From Chloroflexota bacterium (lineage in GTDB: Bacteria; Chloroflexota; Dehalococcoidia; Tepidiformales; Tepidiformaceae), in contig JANXYE010000354.1 in NCBI GenBank assembly GCA_025350285.1, forward strand, positions 1-8,955: 8,955 nucleotides of DNA, given 5' to 3'. Shown piece after piece: positions 1 to 5,474 of this stretch; position 1 is the first letter of the stretch; every line of letters begins with the position of its first letter. The notes below the pieces were generated by a model. It saw only the letters and a list, made by a program, of their open reading frames with translations. It did not search any database and was not told the DNA's origin. The translations under genes were made by a program, and so were the position numbers.

Positions 1-379
1 GTTCGTCCGGGTCCGCGCTCTTCAGCCGCACGCTCCCCGCCGACTTCGGCCGCTGCAACGTCGCGCAGAGCATGAAGAGGAACTGCGAATCCGGAGCGAC
101 GAAGCGCAGCTGCGGCGTGTGCTCGGCATCCTGGCTCCACATGTACATCTGCATGTCGTTCTCTTCCGTGCTGCCCGTGGCCGTGAATCGCAGGCCCATC
201 TGCTGGAGCGGGTCCGCTGGCGCGGCGATGCCGGGCTTCGGCGTGGCTACGAGCGTGACGGAAGGGTGATCCTTCAGGTTCTCGCCCACGCCCGGGAGGT
301 CGCGCACCACGGGGATGCCGAACTCCGCCAGGTGCTTGCGGGGCCCAACGCCCGAGCGCAGCACGGAAGAGAACGACAT
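1..379 (-). CDS. GMC oxidoreductase fragment A (internal part, runs off the left edge)
   Basis: The minus strand reads an uninterrupted frame from an ATG at 379-377 to the window edge (126 codons). It contains the GMC (glucose-methanol-choline) family central signature: SGVGP at residues 9-13, then GIPVVRDLPGVGENLKDHP at residues 21-39, which normally lies near the middle of a 500-550 aa flavoenzyme. After that come a substrate-domain stretch with MQMYMW and a conserved MLCATLQRP-SAG segment (residues about 103-115). These enzymes oxidise alcohols or related substrates using FAD. The N-terminal Rossmann half with its GxGxxG motif, about 260 residues, is missing because the frame enters an inverted copy of the sequence at 358-398. 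The ATG is therefore not a native start. The segment is paralogous to the plus-strand fragment at 358-926: over the 49 residues after the shared repeat they align without gaps and are roughly half identical. Confidence 0.75.
   Translation of the reverse strand, partial: MSFSSVLRSGVGPRKHLAEFGIPVVRDLPGVGENLKDHPSVTLVATPKPGIAAPADPLQQMGLRFTATGSTEENDMQMYMWSQDAEHTPQLRFVAPDSQFLFMLCATLQRPKSAGSVRLKSADPDE
134..174. repeat. 41-bp perfect inverted repeat, left arm (partner 358-398)
   Basis: This arm is the exact reverse complement of 358-398, with mismatches immediately outside both ends (133 versus 399, 175 versus 357). The arms encode the same STEENDMQMYMW segment of a GMC oxidoreductase, on the minus strand here and on the plus strand at 358-398. 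They enclose 183 bp that encode the SGVGP...LKDHP region in minus orientation. Sequence beyond the arms is clearly paralogous but diverged, so a perfect 41-bp block is unusual. It marks the junction of an inversion, a gene-conversion tract or an assembly join. Confidence 0.95.
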
Positions 380-926
380 GCAGATGTACATGTGGAGCTA
401 CCACGCGGACCGCATGCCCCAGATCCGGGTCGCCATTCCGGGGATCGAATCGATGTTCATGCTCTGCGTCACGCTTCAGCGGCCGCTCTCGGCCGGGCGG
501 ATTCGCCTCGCATCAGCAGACCCAGCCGTGCAGCCCGTCATCGACATCAACCTGCTCGCGGAAGAGTGGGACATGGAGCGGATGGTCGACGGCGTGCGGC
601 GCGCGTGGGAGCTGTTCACCTCGCCCACGATCGGGCCGCTGGCCGAGGCCGTCCTGCGTCCGAACGAGGCGAGCGTCGCCGACGAAGACGGCGTGCGCGC
701 GTATCTCCGCCAGAACGTTTCGCACCTTGTCCACCCGGTCGGCACGTGCAAGATGGGCCCGGCCGACGATCCGCTGGCCGTGGTCGATCAATTCGGGGCC
801 GTGCACGGGTTATCGGGCCTGCGCGTGGCGGACGCGTCGATCATGCCGAACATCCCTCGGGCGAACACGAACCTGACGGCGATCATGATCGGGGAGCGGG
901 TGGCGGAGTGGATGCGGGAGGGGTAG
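315..926 (+). CDS. GMC oxidoreductase fragment B (C-terminal half)
   Basis: The GMC-homologous part runs from about 358 to the TAG at 924-926 and corresponds to the last 35-40% of a GMC family flavoenzyme. Numbering from the ATG at 315, a substrate-domain segment covers residues 16-70. The C-terminal signature HPVGTCKMG starts at H140, which is the conserved active-site histidine of the family. The closing motif GLRVADASIMPNIPRANTN (residues 168-186) follows, with the asparagines N184/N186 near the second catalytic position, then IMIGERVAEWM at the end. The first 14-15 codons (315-357) are read antisense to fragment A and are not native GMC sequence. The FAD-binding N-terminal domain is absent, so as it stands the product could not bind FAD or be active. 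It ends 4 bp before the stop of the convergent PIN gene. It may be a pseudogene, or the product of a misassembly at the 41-bp repeat. Confidence 0.8.
   Translation: MPNSARCLRGPTPERSTEENDMQMYMWSYHADRMPQIRVAIPGIESMFMLCVTLQRPLSAGRIRLASADPAVQPVIDINLLAEEWDMERMVDGVRRAWELFTSPTIGPLAEAVLRPNEASVADEDGVRAYLRQNVSHLVHPVGTCKMGPADDPLAVVDQFGAVHGLSGLRVADASIMPNIPRANTNLTAIMIGERVAEWMREG
358..398. repeat. 41-bp perfect inverted repeat, right arm (partner 134-174)
   Basis: Right arm of the inverted repeat inside the two GMC fragments. On the plus strand it begins the in-frame GMC sequence STEENDMQMYMW that continues into fragment B. Left of it, 315-357 reads as GMC only on the minus strand. The change of coding strand therefore falls exactly at position 357/358. 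Confidence 0.95.
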
Positions 927-930
927 CGCC

Positions 931-1401
931 TCACGTCCGGCGGCGGCGTTGCCCGGAGAGCACACCGCAGGAGACGGTGTGAGCGAGGAGCGGGCCGTGC
1001 CCCGGCGACCGATATATCTTCGCTCGGGGCCGGGAAACCAGCCTCGGATTCGTAAGATCCAGCATGAGATCGGCGTCCCCCGTCACGACTGTGCGAGCGC
1101 CCGACGCGCGTACGAGCGCAATCACGTGAGGGTCGTCGGAGCCGTACCCGATGGTCTCGACAACGGTCAACTCTGCGGCAATCTCAGCTTCTGCGATCTC
1201 GATGGCGAGACCGCGCGAGCGCCAGTTCTGAACGAGAAGGGCCGCCGCTCTCACGCGGGCGAGTTCTTGCTTGAACTTCGAGCCGCCATAGACGAGTCTG
1301 CCACCCCTCCGGCTGATCCAATCAATCACCGGCTTGTAGTCGTCCGGGACAGGGCCGCCTAGCACCACACTGGCACGATTCGCATCTACAACAACGCACA
1401 C
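931..1401 (-). CDS. PIN-domain nuclease, partner of the upstream ATPase
   Basis: This 156-residue protein has the layout of a stand-alone PIN-domain (FEN-like, metal-dependent) ribonuclease. The N-terminus MCVVVDAN supplies the first acidic ligand, D6. VYGGSKFKQELAR gives E46. GSDDPHVIALVRASGARTVVTGDADLMLDL gives D89/D90 and the closing acidic pair D109/D111. The end, LVSRPRAKIYRSPGHGPLL, resembles the tail of a PIN subfamily that usually ends in a PRGK(V/I)Y-like segment followed by H..LL. A GTG start (1401-1399) is chosen because the hydrophobic-DAN strand must begin the fold. A GGGGA stretch lies about 10 nt upstream, inside the end of the ATPase gene. The ATPase stop is only 2 bp away, so the two are surely co-transcribed and probably translationally coupled. 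Unlike VapC there is no small antitoxin gene beside it; the ATPase takes the partner position. PIN fold: confident. Target RNA or DNA and role: unknown. Confidence 0.85.
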   Translation of the reverse strand: MCVVVDANRASVVLGGPVPDDYKPVIDWISRRGGRLVYGGSKFKQELARVRAAALLVQNWRSRGLAIEIAEAEIAAELTVVETIGYGSDDPHVIALVRASGARTVVTGDADLMLDLTNPRLVSRPRAKIYRSPGHGPLLAHTVSCGVLSGQRRRRT

Positions 1402-1403
1402 CG

Positions 1404-2717
1404 CTAGTCGATCCCCAGAGAACGATGGAGTTCATCAGTGAAGAACTGGCGGTATCCCGCTGGAGCACCAAGTACGTTGCCAACTTCGTCAAGGTCGATT
1501 GGATGGATGACTGAACCGTCTTTCCGCGTGTCGAAGTATAGGATTTGAGTGCCGTCTGGCTCACCAGTTAGATTGTCACGAACGTCGATCCTTACTCGGT
1601 CGATGAAGTGGTCACTGTGTGTCTCGACGAGCAATCGGAGGCGCCGTTCCTTAACGAGTTGCCCAAACAAGGTCGCCAACGCAGCCTGTGCTCGAGGATG
1701 CAGATGCACCTCAGGCTGCTGAATCAGAAACGTCCGGCCTGCCGATGCCGTAAACAGCTCAACGAGTATCGGCAGCACTTGACTGATGCCATAGCCAACA
1801 TCCATGAGGTTCCGAGCTGGACCGGTGGTCTTGATAAGAATCTGAAAAGGATCCCCTTCCTTGCCAAGTTGCCGCACGTTGATTCCGGTGAATAGCCCGC
1901 TCGCCTCACCGAATCGCATGAGGCTGTCTCGGAGCGGCCCACGACCCGGGATACTCGCGTCTAGTGTGCGGGCGAGGACCATCGGAATGTGTTGGCCCTC
2001 AGGATCAGGTGTGTCCTTGACCGGGTCGTACGTCCGCTTCGGCCGGGTGCGAACTGGCGCGATTGCGTATGGGCGAAAGCCCCCTACGGACCGTGCCGCT
2101 TCGGCCAAGTCGCTCAAGGCAGCCCATTCATCGGGTGGAGGAAGAAGGCCTGGCAGGGCTGCCTGGCCAGGGAGCCGACGCCCACCGAAAGAGTAAAGCA
2201 GCTCCAGCCAGTCCGGCAGCCGTGCCACTCTTGGCCCATCGACATCTCCTGCAGGAATCGGCCAGGTGCCGCTCGGCGTAGATGCCGTGGAAACGGTGTG
2301 GTCGATCGATTGCACCTCAGTCAGAAGCGCGTACGCGCCGTACGAAACCGAGCGTTTAACGAGAACGGGTTGCGCGTTCTGCTCTGAGAATGCTGCTTCA
2401 AAGCGAAGTTCGGCGCTGACCGGGAGCCGCCCCAACCGGCGCGCCGGATGAGTCTGCATTCCGATCGAGAACGACTTGGAGCGGCCCACACGGCCACCCC
2501 TGTACGTCGCAAGTTGCTCATATGCCCCGAGCCAAAATGGTTCTTCGTTGAACTCAGCCTCGCCTCGACGCCTCACTACATCCCACGCCAGGCGCACGGC
2601 CGCCAGGAAACTTGACTTGCCGCTGCTGTTTTCGCCGACGAGCACGGTCAGCGGCTTCAGCGGGATCTCGTGACGCCCCGCGAAGCAGCGGAAGTTCTCC
2701 ATAATCAGCTTTTCCAC
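1404..2717 (-). CDS. ABC/AAA-type ATPase (AAA_21 / DUF3696-like), putative effector-controlling partner of the PIN nuclease
   Basis: 437 residues from a GTG at 2717. The opening VEKLIMENFRCF followed by LTVLVGENSSGKSSFL (Walker A, residues 28-36) is typical of RecF/OLD/SMC-like ATPases. A long variable insert (about 50-300) precedes the ABC-type signature DVGYGISQVLPILVE (306-320), Walker B TFLIQQPEVHLHP (329-341, catalytic E336) and the H-loop ETHSDHFIDRVR (365-376, H367). The C-terminus APAGYRQFFTDELHRSLG (418-435) resembles the end of the DUF3696-type family. No TOPRIM or HNH domain is present, which sets it apart from GajA/OLD proteins. An ATG at 2771 is a possible longer start, but the GTG begins the conserved strand and lies 6 nt after an extended -10 box. 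The gene is poorer in GC than the flanking enzymes. Such ATPases control nuclease partners in several phage-defence systems; that role here is inference. Confidence 0.87.
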   Translation of the reverse strand: MEKLIMENFRCFAGRHEIPLKPLTVLVGENSSGKSSFLAAVRLAWDVVRRRGEAEFNEEPFWLGAYEQLATYRGGRVGRSKSFSIGMQTHPARRLGRLPVSAELRFEAAFSEQNAQPVLVKRSVSYGAYALLTEVQSIDHTVSTASTPSGTWPIPAGDVDGPRVARLPDWLELLYSFGGRRLPGQAALPGLLPPPDEWAALSDLAEAARSVGGFRPYAIAPVRTRPKRTYDPVKDTPDPEGQHIPMVLARTLDASIPGRGPLRDSLMRFGEASGLFTGINVRQLGKEGDPFQILIKTTGPARNLMDVGYGISQVLPILVELFTASAGRTFLIQQPEVHLHPRAQAALATLFGQLVKERRLRLLVETHSDHFIDRVRIDVRDNLTGEPDGTQILYFDTRKDGSVIHPIDLDEVGNVLGAPAGYRQFFTDELHRSLGID

Positions 2718-2723
2718 CGGATC

Positions 2724-2732
2724 AGCATACCA
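2724..2732 (-). promoter_or_regulatory. Extended -10 promoter element of the ATPase-PIN operon
   Basis: The minus strand reads TGGTATGCT, an extended -10 (TGnTATGCT). Exactly 6 nt separate the hexamer from the GTG at 2717, so transcription would be expected to begin at or beside the start codon, giving a leaderless mRNA. No Shine-Dalgarno sequence and no convincing -35 are visible, as is usual for extended -10 promoters. Confidence 0.5.
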
Positions 2733-2884
2733 GCTTCGATGGCCGCGAAACGCCCTCGCACACCACACCATCCATCGTCCCCGGCTATAGCTCGGGACCG
2801 ACTCCAAGGCCATTCGCGCCAGCGCTCGAATCGCTCGCCCGCGAGCCAACAGCCGCGCTTGCTTCCTTGACGGCACGCATCGCC

Positions 2885-2890
2885 TAGCAT
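2885..2890 (+). promoter_or_regulatory. -10-like hexamer directly upstream of the acyl-CoA dehydrogenase
   Basis: TAGCAT ends 7 nt before the ATG at 2898. Together with the lack of a usable ribosome site (the AGAGG at 2892-2896 touches the ATG and is too close), this suggests a leaderless or near-leaderless transcript. A TTGACG at 2867-2872 is only 12 bp upstream, too short for a standard -35. Confidence 0.35.
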
Positions 2891-2897
2891 GAGAGGC

Positions 2898-4076
2898 ATG
2901 GACTTTCGCCTCCCGCCCGAGACCATCGCCTGGCGCGATGAGTTGCGCGCGTTCCTCAAGCAGAACATCCCGCCCGAGTTCGAAGGCTCCGATGACTTCT
3001 TCGACGACGAGGAGCAGGTCCCGTTCGCGAAAGAACTGATGCGGAAACTCGGGGCGCGGCGCTGGCTTACCCCTGCGTGGTCCGAGTGTTACGGCGGGAT
3101 GGGCAAGACCGCCATCGAACAGATGGTGCTCAACGAAGAGCTCTCGTACCATCGCGCCCCGGCCGGCGGCAGGCTCTTCACGATCGGCATTGTCGGGCCG
3201 GCGATAAACGTCCACGCGAGCGAAGAGCAGAAGGCCCGCTGGCTGCCGAAGATGGCCTCCGGCGAAACCTGGTTCTGCCAGGGCTTCAGCGAGCCTGAGA
3301 GCGGCAGCGACCTCGCCAGCATGCAGACCCAGGCGGTACGCGACGGCGATGACTTCATCGTCAACGGGACGAAGATCTGGACGTCGAACGCCCAACACGC
3401 GGACCTGATGCTGCTGCTCGCGCGCACCGACCCGGATTCGCCCAAGCACAAGGGGATCAGCGCCTTCGTCGTCGATATGAAGTCGCCCGGGATCTCCGTC
3501 AGCGGTATCGACAACATGGCCTACCGGCGCGATTTCAACCAGACCTTCTTCGACGACGTGCGGGTGCCCGCCGCGAACCTGGTGGGGGGGCTCAACCAGG
3601 GCTGGTACGTGGCCACAACCACGCTCGACTTCGAACGCTCGAACATCGCGGCGATGACGGGAGCGCACCGCACGCTTGATGACCTGATCGCCTGGGCGAA
3701 GGAGTGCCACTACGGCGTCCGACCATGGGATAAGCCCCACGTCCGCCAGAAGCTCGCCGACCTCTACGTGGAGGCGCAGACCGGGAAGCTGATCGCCTAC
3801 CGGACCGTCTGGCTACAGGCCCAGGGCAAGGTCCCGAACTACGAAGCGAGCATCGGCAAGGTGTGGATGGCCTACCTCGGGATCAAAGTCGCGAACGCCG
3901 GCGTCAACCTGATGGGCATGTTCGGCCAGCTCGCCCCCGGTTCGAAGTGGGAGCAGCTCTACGGCCGCCTCATGACCTCGTATCTGCTCGCAGTGGCCGG
4001 CCCTATCGGCGGCGGCACGGGCGAAGTCCAGCGCGGCATCATCGCGACACGCGGGCTCGGGCTGCCGAGGGGGTAG
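2898..4076 (+). CDS. Acyl-CoA dehydrogenase, IVD/long-chain-type active site
   Basis: 392 residues, a normal family length, from the ATG that begins MDFRLPPETIAWRDELRAFL; an in-frame ATG at 2889 is an alternative. The enzyme introduces an alpha-beta double bond into an acyl-CoA using FAD and passes electrons to an electron-transfer flavoprotein. The flavin/substrate signature WFCQGFSEPESGSDLAS occupies residues 125-141, followed by GTKIWTSNA. The catalytic base is predicted at E246 in LDFERSN, the position used by isovaleryl- and long-chain dehydrogenases. The medium-chain position near the C-terminus is glycine (PIGGGTGEVQR, 369-379). The usual FGxPI-FQ stretch is replaced by GVRPWDKPHVRQKLADLY (273-290), as in proteins of the FadE26/FadE28 sort that form heteromeric enzymes for sterol side chains. 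No partner subunit lies beside it. The real substrate cannot be read from the sequence. Confidence 0.92.
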   Translation: MDFRLPPETIAWRDELRAFLKQNIPPEFEGSDDFFDDEEQVPFAKELMRKLGARRWLTPAWSECYGGMGKTAIEQMVLNEELSYHRAPAGGRLFTIGIVGPAINVHASEEQKARWLPKMASGETWFCQGFSEPESGSDLASMQTQAVRDGDDFIVNGTKIWTSNAQHADLMLLLARTDPDSPKHKGISAFVVDMKSPGISVSGIDNMAYRRDFNQTFFDDVRVPAANLVGGLNQGWYVATTTLDFERSNIAAMTGAHRTLDDLIAWAKECHYGVRPWDKPHVRQKLADLYVEAQTGKLIAYRTVWLQAQGKVPNYEASIGKVWMAYLGIKVANAGVNLMGMFGQLAPGSKWEQLYGRLMTSYLLAVAGPIGGGTGEVQRGIIATRGLGLPRG

Positions 4077-4260
4077 TTCTGAGTTCGGCGTGTTCGGTAG
4101 TCGCTAACCTCGGAAGTGCCGGGGGCTACGCCAGCGGCCACAGGGGGCCGCGACTCCGGCGGCGACTCCCCGGCTCGCCCGCGCCAGGGAGCCGCATCAT
4201 CCGCGGACATCACCGCGACCCCACCGGGGCCCCCACCCGGCCCACCGCCCGCCGTAGCCC

Positions 4261-4278
4261 CGCCCCCTCTGTGGGGCG
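4261..4278 (+). terminator. Hairpin CGCCCC-ctctgt-GGGGCG, terminator-like but without a T tract
   Basis: A perfect 6-bp GC stem with a 6-nt loop lies 185 bp after the acyl-CoA dehydrogenase stop. It is followed by GTAAGC rather than a run of T, so it is not a canonical intrinsic terminator. It lies within the C-rich tract that may recruit Rho. Confidence 0.25.
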
Positions 4279-4400
4279 TAAGCGTTGCTCCCGGCCCTAT
4301 CGCCTCCCGCCTAACGCCTCTCCCCTACTCAGTACCGCGACTACGGAACTTCCGTTGGTTACGGCCGACGCTCCAGCCTGTCCGCACGCTTGCACACTCG

Positions 4401-4433
4401 CCCCGCGGCGGGGAAAACTGGCCACCCGGCCAG
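4401..4433. repeat. Two tandem hairpins upstream of the DinB-like gene
   Basis: CCCC-gcggc-GGGG (4401-4413) is followed 4 nt later by a perfect CTGGCC-accc-GGCCAG stem (4418-4433). They end 64 bp before the DinB-like start codon. Depending on where transcription begins they could be an operator or a structured leader. No promoter could be fixed, so the role is open. Confidence 0.4.
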
Positions 4434-4484
4434 CCTATCGCTCAGGCGCGCGCCATGGGGCAGAATACGGTCAATACTCCCTCT

Positions 4485-4490
4485 AAAGGA
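4485..4490 (+). promoter_or_regulatory. Ribosome binding site of the DinB-like gene
   Basis: AAAGGA lies 7 nt before the ATG at 4498. It decides that start over the upstream ATG at 4390, which would add 36 non-homologous residues. Confidence 0.75.
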
Positions 4491-4497
4491 CACCACC

Positions 4498-4953
4498 ATG
4501 AACAAGGCAGAACTGATCGCGGCCGCCAAGCTGCAGTGGACCAAAAGCGAAGCGTCAATCGGGAAGGCCGCGAAGGGCAACTTCGATGCGCAGCCGGCGG
4601 ACGGCGGCTGGTCGGCGGCGGACATCTACCGGCACATGGTGGATACCGCCCACAAGCTGCCCGAGGGCATGCAGGCCCTCATCAAAGAGGGCAACCTCGG
4701 CTCACTTCAGCCCGGCGACGAAGAGGGCATCAAGAACTTCGCCTCACTCAACGCGCGCATGCTGCCGGTAGAGATGAACACCGCCCACGGCATCGATTGG
4801 ATGGCCCTCCAGACGCTGACGGACAAGCAGTTGGAGCAATCGGTGAACTTCAACGGGAACGACATCAAGCTCGGGGACCTGCTGCCGATGTTCCTCATCA
4901 TGCACGAACAGATGCACGTAGAGCAGGCGCTGGCGGCGGCCGGGGTAGCGTAA
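4498..4953 (+). CDS. DinB-like / mycothiol-dependent-type four-helix metalloprotein
   Basis: 151 residues with the pattern of the DinB/YfiT superfamily, small four-helix bundles that usually bind a divalent metal through three histidines. GWSAADIYRHMVDTA (residues 37-51) carries H46, and MFLIMHEQMHVEQAL (131-145) carries H136 and H140. Together these give the expected H...HxxxH triad at the ends of helices 2 and 4. Some family members are thiol-dependent isomerases or S-transferases (mycothiol or bacillithiol), but many have no known reaction and this one cannot be assigned. The ATG at 4498 is supported by AAAGGA 7 nt upstream. The gene stands alone: 421 bp separate it from the dehydrogenase, and a GC-rich repeat with hairpins starts 3 bp after its stop. 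Confidence 0.82.
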   Translation: MNKAELIAAAKLQWTKSEASIGKAAKGNFDAQPADGGWSAADIYRHMVDTAHKLPEGMQALIKEGNLGSLQPGDEEGIKNFASLNARMLPVEMNTAHGIDWMALQTLTDKQLEQSVNFNGNDIKLGDLLPMFLIMHEQMHVEQALAAAGVA

Positions 4954-4956
4954 GGG

Positions 4957-5010
4957 GCAGGCGCCGGGTGGCGCCGCGGGGGCCCTGATAGAGCGGCGCA
5001 GGCGCCGCGG
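4957..5010. repeat. GGCGCC-rich direct and inverted repeats after the DinB-like gene
   Basis: The 10-mer GCAGGCGCCG occurs at 4957-4966 and 4998-5007, and GGCGCCGCGG at 4970-4979 and 5001-5010. They form a hairpin GGCGCC-gggt-GGCGCC (4960-4975) just past the stop codon and an inverted repeat with 7-bp arms (4993-4999 / 5002-5008). There is no T tract. The position suits a transcription end or RNA-stabilising structure for the DinB-like gene. Confidence 0.5.
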
Positions 5011-5147
5011 TTGGCTGCTCGGGTTCGCCTCATAGAATTGCACCCAGCCCCAACCGTGGGGCGCCTTCAGTTCGAGGCCGCCGCGACCGGAGAACCAGCC
5101 ATGCAGGTCCAACTACCTCGACCAGCCCGCGGTGAGAGCAGGCCGAC

Positions 5148-5456
5148 TTGCCCGGTGAATCGTTACGAACAATACGTGATTGGCGACGATGGTTCGGCCC
5201 TGGCGGGGTAGCCGCCGGCGCCGGGCTGCTCCTGGCGGGGTGGCTGCTCACGTTCACTGCCGCCGGTGCCGTTTTGATGGTGGCTGGTGTGCTCACCCTG
5301 GCTGTTGGCGCCATGATTGGCTGGTCCTGGCGTGGCATGGTGAGCGCGCTCGGGGCGGGGATCGTGGTCTTGTTGGTCATAACCGTGGCGATCAATTTTG
5401 CGGCGTGGGTGGTTGATGGCGACGGGGGAGTGGAGACGCGGACACCCGCTCCGTAG
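5148..5456 (+). CDS. Small integral membrane protein, function unknown
   Basis: 102 residues from a TTG start (5148), the only start after the in-frame stop at 5133-5135 that keeps the whole hydrophobic region; AGCAGG lies about 5 nt upstream. A short charged N-terminus (RTIRDWRRW, residues 7-15) precedes a nearly continuous glycine/alanine/leucine-rich stretch from about 19 to 89. The stretch is best read as two or three transmembrane helices, roughly 19-41, 40-60 and 67-89, with the basic WSWRGM loop before the last. The tail is short and acidic then proline-rich (VDGDGGVETRTPAP). Basic residues at the N-terminus predict a cytoplasmic N-end by the positive-inside rule. No family was recognised. 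It ends 18 bp before the convergent crotonase stop. Codon-like third-position GC bias and the coherent membrane pattern support a real gene. Confidence 0.6.
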   Translation: MPGESLRTIRDWRRWFGPGGVAAGAGLLLAGWLLTFTAAGAVLMVAGVLTLAVGAMIGWSWRGMVSALGAGIVVLLVITVAINFAAWVVDGDGGVETRTPAP

Positions 5457-5474
5457 CCTTTCCGTGGTGGCCGC

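Larger units (their letters stand above)
4077..4497. other. 421-bp gene-free stretch, C-rich with several small hairpins
   Basis: No frame here has a recognisable protein. Long open frames crossing it are low-complexity proline/arginine shadows of GC-rich DNA. From about 4215 to 4330 the plus strand is strongly C-rich and G-poor, with repeated CCCACC, CCGCCC and CCTCCC runs. This is the base bias of Rho-utilisation sites and fits Rho-dependent termination after the acyl-CoA dehydrogenase. Three hairpins are embedded: 4261-4278, 4401-4413 and 4418-4433. The last 20 bp supply the ribosome site of the DinB-like gene. No known riboswitch or small RNA was recognised. Confidence 0.5.

Noticed and set aside
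119..982. Long plus-strand frame of 287 codons.
   Set aside because: Its translation is arginine/histidine-rich shadow sequence; the same DNA encodes recognisable GMC oxidoreductase segments in other frames.
931..1401. Classical VapBC toxin-antitoxin with this PIN protein as VapC.
   Set aside because: No small antitoxin gene precedes or follows it; the coupled partner is a 437-residue ATPase, and the PIN subfamily tail differs from VapC.
2867..2872. TTGACG as a -35 box for the acyl-CoA dehydrogenase.
   Set aside because: The spacer to TAGCAT is 12 bp and no -10-like hexamer occurs at 16-18 bp.
2718..3740. The ATPase frame stays open on the minus strand up to 3740, giving a possible 778-residue protein.
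   Set aside because: The extension runs antisense to the well-supported acyl-CoA dehydrogenase and is low-complexity Arg/Ala/Gly sequence; the family begins at VEKLIMENFRCF near 2717.
4116..4988. Plus-strand frame of 290 codons across the gene-free tract and the DinB-like gene.
   Set aside because: Proline- and arginine-rich low-complexity translation with no motif; the overlapping DinB-like frame has a His triad and a ribosome site.
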